Assembly: GCF_018991925.1 (NCBI RefSeq)
Contig: NW_024727888.1
Location: forward strand, 131,001 to 195,000
DNA from: Homarus americanus
Taxonomy: Eukaryota; Arthropoda; Malacostraca; Decapoda; Nephropidae
Length of the DNA stretch: 64,000 nt
Direction: 5' to 3'
Below, piece after piece: positions 24,301 through 36,384 of the stretch. The position numbers and the translations under genes were made by a program. The notes beneath the pieces are model-generated. The model saw nothing but the letters and a program-made list of their open reading frames with translations, was not told the origin of the DNA and ran no database searches. Each line of letters starts with the position of its first letter. The first letter of the stretch is position 1.

Positions 24301-25880
24301 TGGGGGTGTGTGTTGGGGGTGTGTGTGTTGGGGGTGTGTGTTGGGGGTGTGTGTTGGGGGTGTGTGTTGGGGGTGTGTGTTGGGGGTGTGTGTGTTGGGG
24401 TGTGTGTTGGGGGGTGTGTGTGTGTTGGGGGTGTGTGTGTTGGGGGTGTGTGTTGGGTGGTGTGTGTTGGGGTGTGTGTTGGGGGTGTGTGTGTTGGGGG
24501 TGTGTGTTGGGGGGTGTGTGTTGGGGGTGTGTGTTGGGTGTGTTTGTGGGTGTGTGTTGGGGGTGTGTTGGGGGTGTGTGTGTTGGGGGTGTGTGTTGGG
24601 GGTGTGTGTTGGGGGTGTGTGTTGGGTGTGTGTTGGGGTGTGTGTGTTGGGGTGGTGTGTGTTGGGGGTGTGTGTTGGGGGTGTGTGTTGGGGGTGTGTG
24701 TTGGGGTGTGTGTTGGGGGTGTGTGTTGGGGTGTGTTGGGGGTGTGTGTTGGGGGTGTGTGTTGGGGGTGTGTGTGTGTTGGGGTGTGTGTGTGTTGGGG
24801 GTGTGTGTTGGGGGGTGTGTGTTTGGGGGTGTGTGTTGGCGGGGTGTGTGTGTTGGGGGTGTGTGTTGGGGGTGTGTGTTGGGGTGTGTGTTGGGGGTGT
24901 GTGTTGGGGTGTGTGTGTGTTGGGGTGTGTGTGTGTTGGGGGTGTGTGTGTGTGTTGGGGTGTGTGTGTGTTGGGGGTGTGTGTGTGTGTGTTGGGGTGT
25001 GTGGGTGTGTTGGGGGGTGTGGGGTGTTGGGGTGTGTGTGTGTGTGTGTGTTGGGGGTGTGTGTTGGGGGTGTGTGTGTTGGGGTGTGTGTTGGGGGTGT
25101 GTGTTGGGGGTGTGTGTTGGGGGTGTGTGGTGTGTGTGTTGGGGGTGTGTGTTGGGGGTGTGTGTTGGGGGTGTGTGTGTGTTGGGGTGTGTGTGGGTGT
25201 GTGTTGTTGGGTGTGTGTTGGGGTGTGTGTGTTGGGGGTGTGTGTTGGGGGTGTGTGTTGGGGGTGTGTGTTGGGGTGTGTGTTGGGGGTGTGTGTTGGG
25301 GGTGTGTGTTGGTGGGTGTGTGTTGGGGGTGTGTGTTGGGGGTGTGTGTGTTGGGGGTGTGTGTTGGGGGTGTGTGTGGTGTGTGTTGGGGGTGTGTGTT
25401 GGGGTGTGTGTTGGGGGTGTGTGTGTTGGGGGTGTGTGTTGGGGTGTGTGTGTTGGGGGTGTGTGTTGGGGGTGTGTGTTGGGGGTGTGTTGGGGGTGTG
25501 TTGGGGGTGTTGGGGGGTGTGTTGGGGGGTGTTGGTGGGGGTGTTGGGGGGTGTGTGTTGGGGGTGTGTTGGGGGGTGGTGGGTGTGTGTGTGTGGGGGG
25601 TGTGTGTTGGGGGTGTGTGGGGGGGTGTGTGTTGGGGGTGTGTGTTGGGGGGGTGTGTGTTGGGGGGTGTGCGTTGGGGGTGTGCGTTGGGGGTGGTTGG
25701 GAGGTGTGCGTTGGGGGTGTGTGTTGGGGTGTGTGTGTTGGGGGTGTAGTGGGGGTGTGTGTGTTGGGGGTGTGTGTTGTGTGTGTTTGGGGGGTGTGTG
25801 TTGGGGTGTGTGTTAAAGTGTGTTGGGGAAGTGTGTGTTGGGGATGTGTGTTGGGGGATGTGTGTGTGTGTGTGGGAAGG
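21356..25880. repeat. 4.5-kb GTGTGTGTTGGGG minisatellite
   Basis: An array of roughly 300 units, each a short GT run followed by TTGGGG or TTGGGGG (unit about 12-17 bases), with TTTGGGG, TTCGGG and TTAGG variants. The strands are strongly asymmetric (G/T against C/A). Because GT-only DNA contains no stop triplets apart from TAG/TGA variants, plus-strand frames of 1500, 1432 and 1127 codons and a minus-strand frame of 939 codons stay open. They encode only Cys/Val/Gly/Trp or His/Thr/Pro/Asn and are not genes. Confidence 0.95.
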
Positions 25881-26160
25881 TGTGTGTGTGTTGGTGTACG
25901 TGTGTGTGTGTGTGTGTGTGTGTATCAGAGAGAGAGAGAGAATGAGCAACAAACCGAGCACATTGCAAACAAAAGTAAGGACATGATATAAACAACAAGA
26001 AGAACAGAATATAAACAAGAGGAAGAACATAATAGAAATAACAGGGAGAACAGGATATAACGAACAAACAGAACTAATGTTTACTTTGTTCTTGACGGGT
26101 TTGTTTCATGTCTGTAGTGTGTTAGTAAGAGATAAACTTGATGAAATAGAGGTAAAGAAA
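25881..26160. other. Flank with GT and GA runs and AACA-rich DNA
   Basis: GT run at ~25900-25924, GAGA at 25928-25942, then AACAAGAAGAACAGAATATA repeats about three times (~25990-26075, period about 32 bases). No gene recognised. Confidence 0.5.
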
Positions 26161-26356
26161 GAAAGAAAAAGAGAGAGAGAGAGAGAGAGGAAGAAACAGA
26201 CAAAGAGCGAGAGACACAAAGACAGAGAGATAGAGACACAAAGAGAGAGAGAGACAGGAGAGAAACAGATATTGAGAGAAAAAAAAAGAGAGGGGGAAAG
26301 ATAAATGAGACAGATAAATATAAACGAACGAATAAAATAAGACTAAAAAAAAGAAG

Positions 26357-26410
<54 letters not shown>

Positions 26411-26417
26411 AAGAAAG

Positions 26418-26515
<98 letters not shown>

Positions 26516-26516
26516 G
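26161..26516. repeat. (GA)n cluster
   Basis: GA runs separated by AAAGAAAG and ACAGAC spacers, the longest at 26358-26408 and 26466-26512. The minus-strand Ser/Leu frame is an artefact. Confidence 0.9.
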
Positions 26517-27150
26517 AAATGAAAAATAGAGAAAAAAAATAAAAAAAATGAGAGAAAATGAGAATGAGAAATTAATAGAACACGATAAACAAAAATCTCC
26601 GTAATCAATTTCTATCCTCAACTTTTATTTTATTTATATCTAACATTTAATGAGTTAATTTCCTTTCTTTACCATCTCTCTATCATCCTTTATTATATTA
26701 TCTCCTTGTTCTATACTTATTATCCTTCCCCCTTCCATTCGTGGTTTATTTTATATCTTCCTTTATTCCTCATTCCTTGGTCTTCCTTGTTATCCCTTGT
26801 TTTATTTTCTCTTATTCCTTCTTTCTCTTCTTTATTGTTTTCCTCCTCTTGAGAATAAATTAAACTCATAACAGAGATTACTTTATCTTTTCCCCTTCCC
26901 TTCTTTCCTTCTTTTCCATTTCCTTCTTTCTCTTTTCGTTCATTCCCTTTCTTTCTTTCTTTCTTTATTTATTTATTCTCCCTTTCTTTCTCTTACCTTC
27001 CTTTCCCCTCCATTCACCCCTCTTTTTCCCCTTTTCTTCCCCTCTTCTCTCCTCCTTCCTTCCTCTTCCTTCCTTCTGCCTTCCTATCCTCCTTTTTCCT
27101 CCTCACTCTTCTCTCCTCCTTTGCCAACCTGTTTTATTATACTTTATTTC
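26517..27150. other. Pyrimidine-rich non-genic DNA
   Basis: From ~26640 to 27120 the plus strand is dominated by CTTT/TTCC motifs. No gene recognised. Confidence 0.5.
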
Positions 27151-27760
27151 CCATACACAGTAATTAATGCCTTTCTATATCTCTACATCAGTCATATTTA
27201 AGACTTAATTTCTTCAGTAATATGAAAATCAAGAATTATTCCTAAGATTTATCGATAATCAGCATTTTTTCATTTGTTTTTAATTCAAGGTGATAATTTA
27301 TTAATAATTACGGATTATCATTTACCTTGATAATTCTCCCGTTATTTTGTTAATAATCCATGAACGTTAAATTACATGTGTCAGTTTATCTAATAATTGA
27401 GGAGTAAATTATTAATCTAACGTGATAATTATACTCTCATGGCTTATGATTATTAATTACATGTCACTCCTCTTGATAATCTGGTTGATTATTAGTAATT
27501 ATATCTTGAATCTTAATAATTTGTCAGTAAGTTATGATGATAATTTACATATATCTTATGAATAATTATATCCTGACATGATAATCCCTCAAGATAATTC
27601 CCTTCACAATACCAAACCTTAATTCATATTACCCCTGATAATTTACTTGATTAAATTACCTACAGTGAATAATTCCTCAATAATTATACCAAAGATTTGA
27701 TAATTCCACCCATAAAATTTCCTCTAATGTATCCAAGACCAATACCTTATCTTATTCCAG
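27151..27760. other. AT-rich DNA enriched in GATAATT motifs
   Basis: GATAATT, TAATAATT and TTGATAATT recur every 20-50 bases in varied spacing (27290-27700). It looks like a very old decayed repeat or plain AT bias; no regular period could be fixed by eye. Confidence 0.4.
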
Positions 27761-28140
27761 GTTAATTAGTCATTAGAAAAGTATACCTTAACCTCATATG
27801 ACCCCTTAAGGTAAATTCCCAGGTGTGTGGAGAAAATAGATTACCTGTACATGGCTGGCAAAGTGAAGGTGAATTTTTAAGCTGCTTCTTTAAGTCTTGT
27901 AAACAACTATGGAGGTTACGTGTGTGTGTCTGTCGTATCATCAAACGCTTCAGCAGCCTTTGGGGAGTGATAATGACCTTTTTAATTGGCTTATACATAC
28001 GTGTCTTTTACTGAGTATAATTAATGGGAATTATTTGACAGGTGTGACGAATTTTATGGTAGAAGAGAATTATTGTACAGTCGTCAAAAAAGTATTTTCA
28101 CCCCTCGTCCCACGGTAGTGTTGGTGTTCCTGATTGCGTG
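27761..28140. other. Unique DNA, no gene recognised
   Basis: Short frames on both strands (27762-27998 minus, 27823-28014 plus) overlap and show no domain. I could not decide that either is an exon. Confidence 0.4.
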
Positions 28141-28435
28141 ATACATCCTGTTTGATATATCCTGTATATGACTTATGAATCCTGTATATGACTTATGAAT
28201 CCTGTATATGACTTATGAATCCCGTATATGACTTATGAATCCTGTATATGACTTATGAATCCTGTATATGACGTATGAATCCTGTATATGACTTATGAAT
28301 CCTGTATATGACTTATGAATCCTGTATATGACTTATGAATCCTGTATATGACGTATGAATCCTGTATATGACTTATGAATCCTGTATATGACTTATGAAT
28401 CCTGTATATGACTTATGAATCCTGTATATGACGTC
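28141..28435. repeat. 20-bp tandem array, about 14 units
   Basis: Near-perfect units of ATGAATCCTGTATATGACTT. Two GACGTATG variants and one CCCGTATA variant are the only frequent changes, so the array is young or well homogenised. Confidence 0.95.
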
Positions 28436-28990
28436 TAGTTAAAATAGAGGAATTAACGGGAATGCACATACAACCTTAACGAAAAACAGTCATTATTATA
28501 GCATTATATTCTACGTTGTACTACTCATATAAGAAATGTCTACCACTATAGGAGTGAAATTATATAAAGCATCACCAATTACGTCACAGATTGGTAATTA
28601 CATCATAATGCAAACCACAATAGCGACAATTATAACACATCTCCTGTATAATTGAACAGTAACGATCATACCCACGGTAACAATATCTATGGTTAATTAT
28701 ATAACACGTTAAAAAGAAAGTTATTTGCTCCAATAACCTTTCGATTTTTTCCCAGCCGATTATGTAACTTCATTCCAATTTTATCACTTAAGGGTTTGTT
28801 TATGACACAATTAAGTGATTATCTTACAGCTCAGAGATTATATGCGACAGGTGAGTGATTATATAATCACTTCAAAGTGTCTATAATCCAAAAACAACGT
28901 CACGTTATCCCACATACAATAATTATTACGTGACAGTCAGGTAATTAGGTCACAGGTATATTCTAATTAGTGAGAACTTAAAGGTGTGTC
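28436..28990. other. AT-rich unique DNA
   Basis: No gene, RNA or transposon signature recognised. Confidence 0.45.
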
Positions 28991-29028
28991 AAGCGTTTAA
29001 TATCAACACCATCATAGTTACTCTAATA

Positions 29029-29180
29029 ACACTACCACCATCACAACCACTACTACCACTACCACCATCACAACCACTACTACCACTACCACCATCACAA
29101 CCACTACTACCACTACCACCATCACAACCACTACTACCACTACCACCATCACAACCACTACTACCACTACCACTACTGAC
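29029..29180. repeat. 27-bp ACC/ACT array
   Basis: About five units built from CCATCACAACCACTACTACC and ACTACCA, a multiple of three, so open frames run through it. Confidence 0.88.
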
Positions 29181-29545
29181 ACCACTAATTCTACCACACC
29201 TTCAGCATCACATCACCACCACCACACATAGCCTTCTCTATGACACCACCCTTACACCACCATACACTACCACCTCACCCTAACTACCACACAACCGCCA
29301 CTACCACACCACCTCCGCCCACTTCCACACCACCTCCACTCACTGCCACACTGCCACAATCCCACACACCACACCAAACCACACCCACTACCACACCACT
29401 CCACCCACTACCACCGCCACTCCACACACCCCACTCCACCCACTACCACCACACCCACTCCACCCACTCACACACCACTTGCACCCACTACCACACACTG
29501 CCACACCACATTCACACCACTCTCCGCCCACTACCACACCACAAG
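29181..29545. repeat. CACCACA/CCACTCCACC degenerate repeat
   Basis: Imperfect CCACACCAC, CCACTACCACAC and CACTCCACCCACT units. Thr/Pro/His frames here are low complexity. Confidence 0.7.
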
Positions 29546-29639
29546 AAAGCTGCCAGGTAACACATAAGAGATCACTAATTGGTTGGTGTCATGAGAGTGG
29601 GAGGTAAATTACTGTATTAATCTCAGATGACCTTGGTGT

Positions 29640-29960
29640 TGCTGTTAGGGGAGGAAGGGGGGGTGAAGGGGGAGGAAGGAGGGTGAAGGGGGGGAGAAGG
29701 GGGGTGAAGGGGGGGGAGGAAGGGAGGAAGAGGGGAGGAGGAAGTAGGTGAGAGGGGAGGGAGGGGCAGGGTGAGAGGGAGGGTTGGGGAAGGGTGAGGG
29801 TATAGAGGGAGGGAAGGAAGGAGGGAGGGAGGATGAGAGGGAGATTGAAAGGGAGGGTGAGGGGTGGATGGAGGGATATAGAGTGGGAGAGAGGGATGGA
29901 GGGAAGTAAAGAGGGAGGAAAAGATAGGAGATAGACGATGGAGAAAAAGAGACAGAAAAA
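29640..29960. repeat. GGGA/GGAGG purine-rich tract
   Basis: GGGGGAGGAAGG and GAGGGAGG units, almost free of C, G-quadruplex-prone on the plus strand. Confidence 0.8.
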
Positions 29961-29981
29961 AAAGGCAACAGAGAGAAGTAG

Positions 29982-29987
<6 letters not shown>

Positions 29988-30041
<54 letters not shown>

Positions 30042-30042
30042 T
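29988..30042. repeat. (CAGA)n microsatellite
   Basis: About 13 CAGA tetranucleotides. Confidence 0.95.
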
Positions 30043-30276
30043 TTCATCTCTACTGAATTAACTCATATAAAACTATCTACTTAAATAGCAACAGTTAAGC
30101 CACGCGCTGAATTATTCATAGCTAAGATCTTCACCGACACTGAGCACAATGTTCGGCCAAATGCTAAACTATCCATCCATTAGCATAAGTCTCGTCTCTC
30201 TCTCTGTGTTCATAGCAGTTTCGTAAATAGGTACAGCAGAAAATGGGATGGTATCGTTGTGGGAGTGAGACGGAGT
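30043..30276. other. Unique DNA, no gene seen
   Basis: Mixed sequence with a short TCTC run at ~30192-30203. Confidence 0.4.
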
Positions 30277-30399
30277 TTAGGTTCTTTCATATGATGGGTT
30301 AAAATTAATAAGAATAAATAATACCAAGCCAGATGAGTTGTGGTGGTGAAGGCTGTAGTGTGGTGGTGGTTGGTTGTAGTGTGGTGGAGTTAGTGTGGT

Positions 30400-31174
30400 A
30401 CTGGTGCTACTAGTGTCACTTGTATACGAAGACACCACCTCCAGATGTTGTGTGTTTCTCAGGACACAGGTCAAGACGCACCAGTGGTCAAGGAACGTGT
30501 GGCTGATGACTCGCACCAGCTCCTCTGCTTTACATAAGAAGAAGGCCTTCGCAGGCTTATACCACGAGACCAACATGTTCTCAACAACTTCAAGTAAAAG
30601 CCACTGGTGAGTGACGAGTGAAGACCTGTCCAGGTACACTGATTGCTGGAAAACTCCAATCACGTATCTGCATATACCTGTAGGCAGTAATTGCCACCGG
30701 GTCGTCCTGCACCAAGACCGAAGAGTGTAGCTTAACAGTTGCAATCACGACTGAGCTGTCTACCCACGCGGGGCGAGGACCAGCGATAACACACTGTCTC
30801 GTGTCCCCAACCACCACAGACTCGAGGCAGAGGTTCAGAAAACGATCATTTCTCAACAAGTCGTCCGTCTTCACACACCATCCTCACCTAACAACCAATC
30901 ATCAGTTAAGACAGACGGTCATTCACACAGCTGACGAGCAACAAATTATCTGGTTCTGACGGACAGTCCATGGTGACGCTACCCTCAGAGACCCGATGTC
31001 TTCAATATCGAAACAGATCGGCCCATCCATGAAGCGGAGAGTCGACAGAGATGGAAGGAGAGGAAATGTTATCAAGATTTCTGCTGGCAAGTACTTCCGA
31101 TAGTGACAACTGACCAAGTCTGCTGCCGGACTAATGAGCTGTGAGGTGGACTCATGAGCCGACCCCGGACTCAT
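30400..31174 (-). pseudogene. Unidentified protein-like frames, possible coding remnant
   Basis: Three minus-strand frames follow one another: 31174-30923, 30874-30590 and 30744-~30400. Unlike most frames in the window they have balanced amino-acid composition. The second (starting MKTDDLLRNDRFLNLCLESV) and third (containing VYLDRSSLVTHQWLLLEVV) overlap in different frames around 30600-30744, as a single frameshift in one ancestral frame would give. I do not recognise any domain. It could be a decayed transposon gene, exons of an unknown gene, or chance open frames in GC-balanced DNA. Confidence 0.25.
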
Positions 31175-31406
31175 GAACCCTGACCCCGCCCTGCCGCAGA
31201 CACCATCAACGAACCTCAGATATCGCCCCTCGAGTGTGGTGGTGTGTTAGTAGTGGTAGTAGTGTAGCAGTACCAATGATGTGATCGGAGTATACCATAA
31301 GTGTGGTAATAACTTGATGGGATTAATAACCTCATAACATTAATGACCTAATTATAACGTCACTATAGTTAATTACTAAAGCAGTACTAAATAACCCAGT
31401 AATTAA
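31175..31406. other. Unique DNA, no gene seen
   Basis: Contains a short GTAGTGGTAGTAGTG stretch at ~31240-31265; otherwise nothing recognised. Confidence 0.4.
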
Positions 31407-31431
31407 AACCTAACCTAACCTAACCTAACCC
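31407..31431 (-). repeat. Short TTAGG telomere-like block, minus orientation
   Basis: Five CCTAA units in a row, the complement of TTAGG. Confidence 0.8.
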
Positions 31432-31735
31432 TCTTTCCATACAAGTTTCCCCCAAAGACTCACAAAATAATATGATGAACGGGACCACAAGACACAAAGA
31501 CACGAAAAATTCTTATGGAAAGAAAAATTGGTACCATTTGTCTTGTCACTGCCAGTAATTATATATGTGGTGGGCAGTGAAGATAATGACTGCTCATCTT
31601 CCAGACTCTCTAAGGAGACTTTCATTAAATATTCAACGTGAAAATGTCTCAAGAATAAGTAGTAAAAAGCAGTACTGAAAATCAAAAATATTAAAAATTA
31701 GAATTGTTTTTGATATCTTGGTGTGTGTGAAAATC
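31432..31735. other. Unique DNA, no gene seen
   Basis: An 86-codon minus-strand frame covers most of it but shows no recognisable domain. Confidence 0.4.
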
Positions 31736-32862
31736 TTGGCTATATATATTACACACCCTGGCTATATATTACACACCATGGCTATATTCTACACACCCTG
31801 GCTATATACTACACACCCTGGCTATATATTACACACCCTGGCAATATACTACACACCCTGACAATATTCTACACACCCTGGCAATATACTACACACCCTG
31901 GCTATATATTACACACCCTGGCAATATACTACACACCCTGGCAATATTCTACACACCCTGGCAATATACTACACACCCTGGCTATATTCTACACACCCTG
32001 GCAATATACTACACACCCTGGCTATATATTACACACCTGGCTATATTCCTACACACCCTGGCACATACTACACACCCTGGCTATATATTACACACCCTGG
32101 CAATATACACACCCTGACACATTCTACACACCCTGGCAATATACTACACACCCTGGCTATATATTACACACCCTGGCAATATACTACACCCTGGCAATAT
32201 TCTACACACCCCTGGCAATATACTACACACCCCTGGCTATATTCTACACACCCTGGCAATATACTACACACCCTGGCTATATATTACACACCCTGGCTAT
32301 ATATTACACACCCCTGGCTATATATTACACACCCTGGCTATATACTACACACCCCGGCAATAGTTGACACACACCCTGGCTATATACTACACACACCCTG
32401 GCAATATTCCCCACACACCCTGGCTATATACTACACACCCCTGGCAATATCTCTTACACACCCCTGGCTATATATTACACACTTCTGGCTATATTACACA
32501 CCCTGGCTATATATTACACACCCCACATATATTACACACCCTGGCTATATATTACGCACCCTGGCAATATATTACACACCCTGGCTATATATTACACACC
32601 CTGGCTATATATTACACACCCTGGCTATATATTACACACCTGGCTATATATATTACACACCCTTGGCTATATATTACACACCCTGGCTATATATTACACA
32701 CCCTGGCTATATTCCTACACACTCCTATATATTACACACCCTGGCTATATATTACACACCCTGGCTATATATTACACACCCTGGCTATATATTACACACC
32801 CTGGCAATATACTACACACCCTGGCTATATTCTACACACCCTGGCTATATTCTACACACCTA
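31736..32862. repeat. 20-bp tandem array, about 55 units
   Basis: Units of CTATATATTACACACCCTGG with variants CAATATACTACACACC and CTATATTCTACACACC; a few units lose or gain one or two bases. Three units (60 bases) contain no stop in several frames, which explains the 214- and 177-codon His/Tyr/Thr-rich frames. Indels change frame between units, so no coding role is inferred. Confidence 0.95.
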
Positions 32863-33289
32863 CACCTATGAACGTCCATCAATCAACCCCAACATAGACG
32901 AGATGCTAATTCCTTTACACCAAAATACCATCAAAAGAAACGAAGTTAATTCCCTGAGAAAAAAAAACCTAACTTTAAAATTCAATTAGGGGAGACTTAA
33001 AAAAAATTCGAGGTATAAAAAAAAGATAAAAACAACAGCTAGAATTTAAAATAGAATAGAAATATGAATAAAAAAACACGGATGAAAGAGAATCAGGATG
33101 TGAACTAAACCAAGGGAATACTCGACCTAAAAGAGATAGTCACATGAAACAAAAAAAAAAAAAAAAAAAAAATTTATATAAATGAAAAATCGAGTAAAGG
33201 AAAAATAATACAAACTTTTACTAGAAAAAATATGATGGAAAAATAGTTTCCATAAAAGTGTGGATGAGGTTGAGTGGTTGATGCCGGGA
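32863..33289. other. AT-rich unique DNA with A run
   Basis: Contains a run of about 23 A at ~33150-33171. No gene recognised. Confidence 0.45.
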
Positions 33290-35345
33290 GTCCCATTAGT
33301 ACCTCACACAGCCAGGTAATGAGTGGTCACAGGTGTCATTAGTACCTCACACAGCCAGGTAATGAGTGGTCACAGGTGTCATTAGTACCTCACAAAGCCA
33401 GGTAATGAATATGGTGTCATTAGTAACTCTGCACAGCCAGGTAATGAGTGGTCACAGGTGTCATTAGTACCTCACACAGCCAGGTAATGAGTGGTCACAG
33501 GTGTCATTAGTACCCACACAGCCAGGTAATGAGTGGACACAGGTGTCATTAGTACCACACAGCCAGGTAATGAGTGGTCACAGGTGTCATTAGTACTCAC
33601 ACAGCCAGGTAATGAGTGGTCACAGGTGTGCTAGTACCTCACACAGCCAGGTAATGAGTGGACATGTATGTCATTGTACTTCCACAGCCAGGTAATGAGT
33701 GGTCACAGGTGTCATTAGCACCTCACACAGCCAGGTAATGAGGTGTCATTAGTACCTCACACAGCCAGGTAATGAGTGGTCACAGGTGTCATTAGTACCT
33801 CACAGCCAGGTAATGAGCAGCAGGTGTCATTAGTACCTCAAACAGCCAGGTAATGAGGACACAGGTGTCATTAGTACCTACACAGCCAGGTAATGAGTGA
33901 CACAGGTGTCATTAGTCACACAGCCAGGTAATGAGTGGTCACAGGTGTCATAGTACCTCACACAGCCAGGTAATGAGTGGTCGCAGGTGTCATTAGTACC
34001 TCACACAGCCAGGTAATGAGTGGTCACAGGTGTCATTAGTACCTCACACAGCCAGGTAATGAGTGGTCGCAGGTGTCATTAGTACCTCACACAGCCAGGT
34101 AATGAGGGTCACAGTCATTAGTACCTCACACAGCCAGGTAATGAGTGGTCACAGGTGTTATTAGTACTCACACAGCCAGGTAATGAGTGGTCACAGGTGT
34201 CAAGGTACCTCACACAGCCAGGTAATGTGGTCACAGGTGTTATTAGCACTCACACAGCCAGGTAATGAGTGGTCGCAGGTGTCATTAGTACCTCACAGCC
34301 AGGTAATGAGTGGTCACAGGTGTCATTAGTACCTCACACAGCCAGGTAATGAGTGGTCACAGGTGTCATTAGTACCTCACACAGCCAGTAATAGTAGTCA
34401 AGCAGGTGTCATTAGTACCTCACACAGCCAGGTAATGGTGGTCACTTGGTGTGTCATTAGTACACTCATTAGGCACACACAGCCAGAGTATTGAGTGGTC
34501 ACAGGTGTCATTAGTACCTCCACACAGCCAGGTAATGAGTGGTCATTAGGTGTCATGTAGTCCACACACAGCCAGGTAATGAGTGGTCATTAGCAGGTGT
34601 CATTAGTACCTCACACAGCCAGGTGAGTGGTCGCAGGTGTCATTAGTACCTCACACAGCCAGGTAATGAGTGGTCACAGGTGTCATTAGTACCTCACACA
34701 GCCAGGTAATGAGTGGTCATTAGTACCTCAGGTGTGAGTTAGTGCCTCACACAGCCAGGTAATGAGTGGTCACAGGTGTCATTAGTAACTCACACACAGC
34801 CAGGTAATGAGTGGTCACAGGTGTCATTAGTACCTCACAGCCAGGTAATGAGTGGACACAGGTGTCATTAGTACCTCACACAGCCAGGTAATGAATGGAC
34901 ACAGGTGCCTGGCTAGTACCCTCACACAGCCACAGGTAACATGGTCGCAGGTGCCATTAGTACCTCACACAGCCAGGTAATGAGTGGACACAGGTGCCAT
35001 TAGTACCTCACACACAGCCAGGTAATGAGTGGACACAGGTGAGATTAGTACCTCACACAGCCAGAAATGAGTGGACACAGGTGTCATTAGTACCTCACAC
35101 ACAGCCAGGTAATGAGAGTGGACACAGGTGCCATTAGTACCTCACACAGCCAGGTAATGAGTGGTCACAGGTGTCATTAGTAAATCTCACACAGCCAGGT
35201 GAGTGGTCACAGGTGTCATACAGTACCTCACACAGCCAGGTAAATGAAAAATGCCAGGTGTCATTAGTACCTCACACAGCCAATAATGAGTGGTCATAGA
35301 TGTCATTAGTACCCTTCACACAGCCAGGTAATGAGTGGTCACAGG
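33290..35345. repeat. 43-bp tandem array, about 45 units, 2 kb
   Basis: Units read ACCTCACACAGCCAGGTAAT, GAGTGGTCACAGGTGTCATT and AGT. Many have small indels or truncations (for example 33410-33430 and 34390-34470), so unit length ranges from about 30 to 50 bases. Each full unit contains one CAGGTA and one CAGGTG. No open frame persists. Confidence 0.95.
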
Positions 35346-35356
35346 TGAATGATTAT

Positions 35357-35440
35357 AGAGAGAGAGAGAGAGAGAGAGATATAGAGATAGATAGATAGAT
35401 AGATAGATAAGACAGACAGATAGATAAATAGATACTGAAG

Positions 35441-35515
<75 letters not shown>
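35357..35515. repeat. (GA)n and (GATA)n microsatellite
   Basis: GA run (~35357-35379) continuing into GATA units interrupted by GACAGACA and a non-repeat patch at ~35420-35440; the last ~75 bases are perfect GATA. Confidence 0.95.
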
Positions 35516-35988
35516 TACAGCTATACACTTACGGATATTTATACAATCAGACATAATATCAATGTAAATGTTTCAATGCATTACTGCCAAGCTTAATTAA
35601 GCAAATGTTCTACTCGCACGTGAAGGTCATTAAAGGCCAAACACATTAATTAAACTGGGGGAAGCAGAGCACAGCAACCAGCGCTAAAAAAAAAACTTTA
35701 TTTCCCTTTTATATTATATTTCTACTTATAACTAAACAATCGATCATCTGTCCTTTACCGCTCTTTAACAAGTTACTATTTTGATTTTTATGATTTTTTT
35801 TTCACTTAAGAGGTTCTAGAAACACTTAATTTGGTTTTATATATTCTCGTAAAAAAGTAAGATTTTTTTACGGATTTTGCATTTTATTTTTTTTTACTTT
35901 TTTATAATTTACGTATTGGGGAGGGGAGGGGGAGGGAAATTTGATGTAATGATTTTCTTTCATAAATTCAATACTTTTAAAAACAACT
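35516..35988. other. AT-rich unique DNA
   Basis: T-rich sequence with several T runs; no gene recognised. Confidence 0.45.
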
Positions 35989-36039
35989 GAAGTTAAGTTA
36001 AGTTAGGTTAGGTTAGGTTAGGTTAAGTTAGGTTAGGTC
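35989..36039 (+). repeat. TTAGG/TTAAG telomere-like block
   Basis: AGTTA and AGGTT units, about ten in a row, partly degenerate. Confidence 0.8.
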
Positions 36040-36342
36040 AATCAGCGGGTTGTATGTGACCTCTCCCTTAGTGACACAAGTTAGTGGCTCAATATTGACA
36101 TTTCGTTTACCAAGTTCTGGGACAGCGCCTAAAAGCTCTCTTTATCCAGGTACCTTAATGGATAACTTCCCTAAAGTCACAGGGAGATACGAGAGAACTA
36201 GATACGCCAGGTAGAGGGATAGGATTTTTTTTTTTTTTTTTTTTTAAGGGAGTTTGTTGACGTAGAGTTAAAATTCAGTTGTATAGCTTAAGTTCAGGGT
36301 AGGGGCGGGTGAGTGTGTGGGTATTGTGAATTTAAACTTATT

Positions 36343-36350
<8 letters not shown>
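36040..36350. other. Unique DNA, no gene seen
   Basis: Mixed sequence with a T run at ~36227-36245. Confidence 0.4.

Positions 36351-36380
<30 letters not shown>
36351..36380. repeat. (TC)n microsatellite
   Basis: About 15 uninterrupted TC dinucleotides. Confidence 0.93.

Positions 36381-36383
<3 letters not shown>

Positions 36384-36384
<1 letters not shown>

Noticed and set aside
21247..25749. 1500-codon plus-strand open frame rich in Cys, Val, Gly and Trp
   Set aside because: It is the translation of the GTGTTGGGG array. Two other plus frames and the minus strand are also open over the same DNA, and none has domain structure or flanking coding sequence.
31723..32897. Tyr/His/Thr-rich frames over the 20-bp array
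   Set aside because: Indels between units change the frame, and the open reading follows from a stop-free 60-base triple unit.
33290..35345. 43-bp array considered as CRISPR-like repeats with spacers
   Set aside because: There is no spacer diversity: the whole unit repeats, with only indels and point changes. The genome is eukaryotic and no cas-type gene is present.
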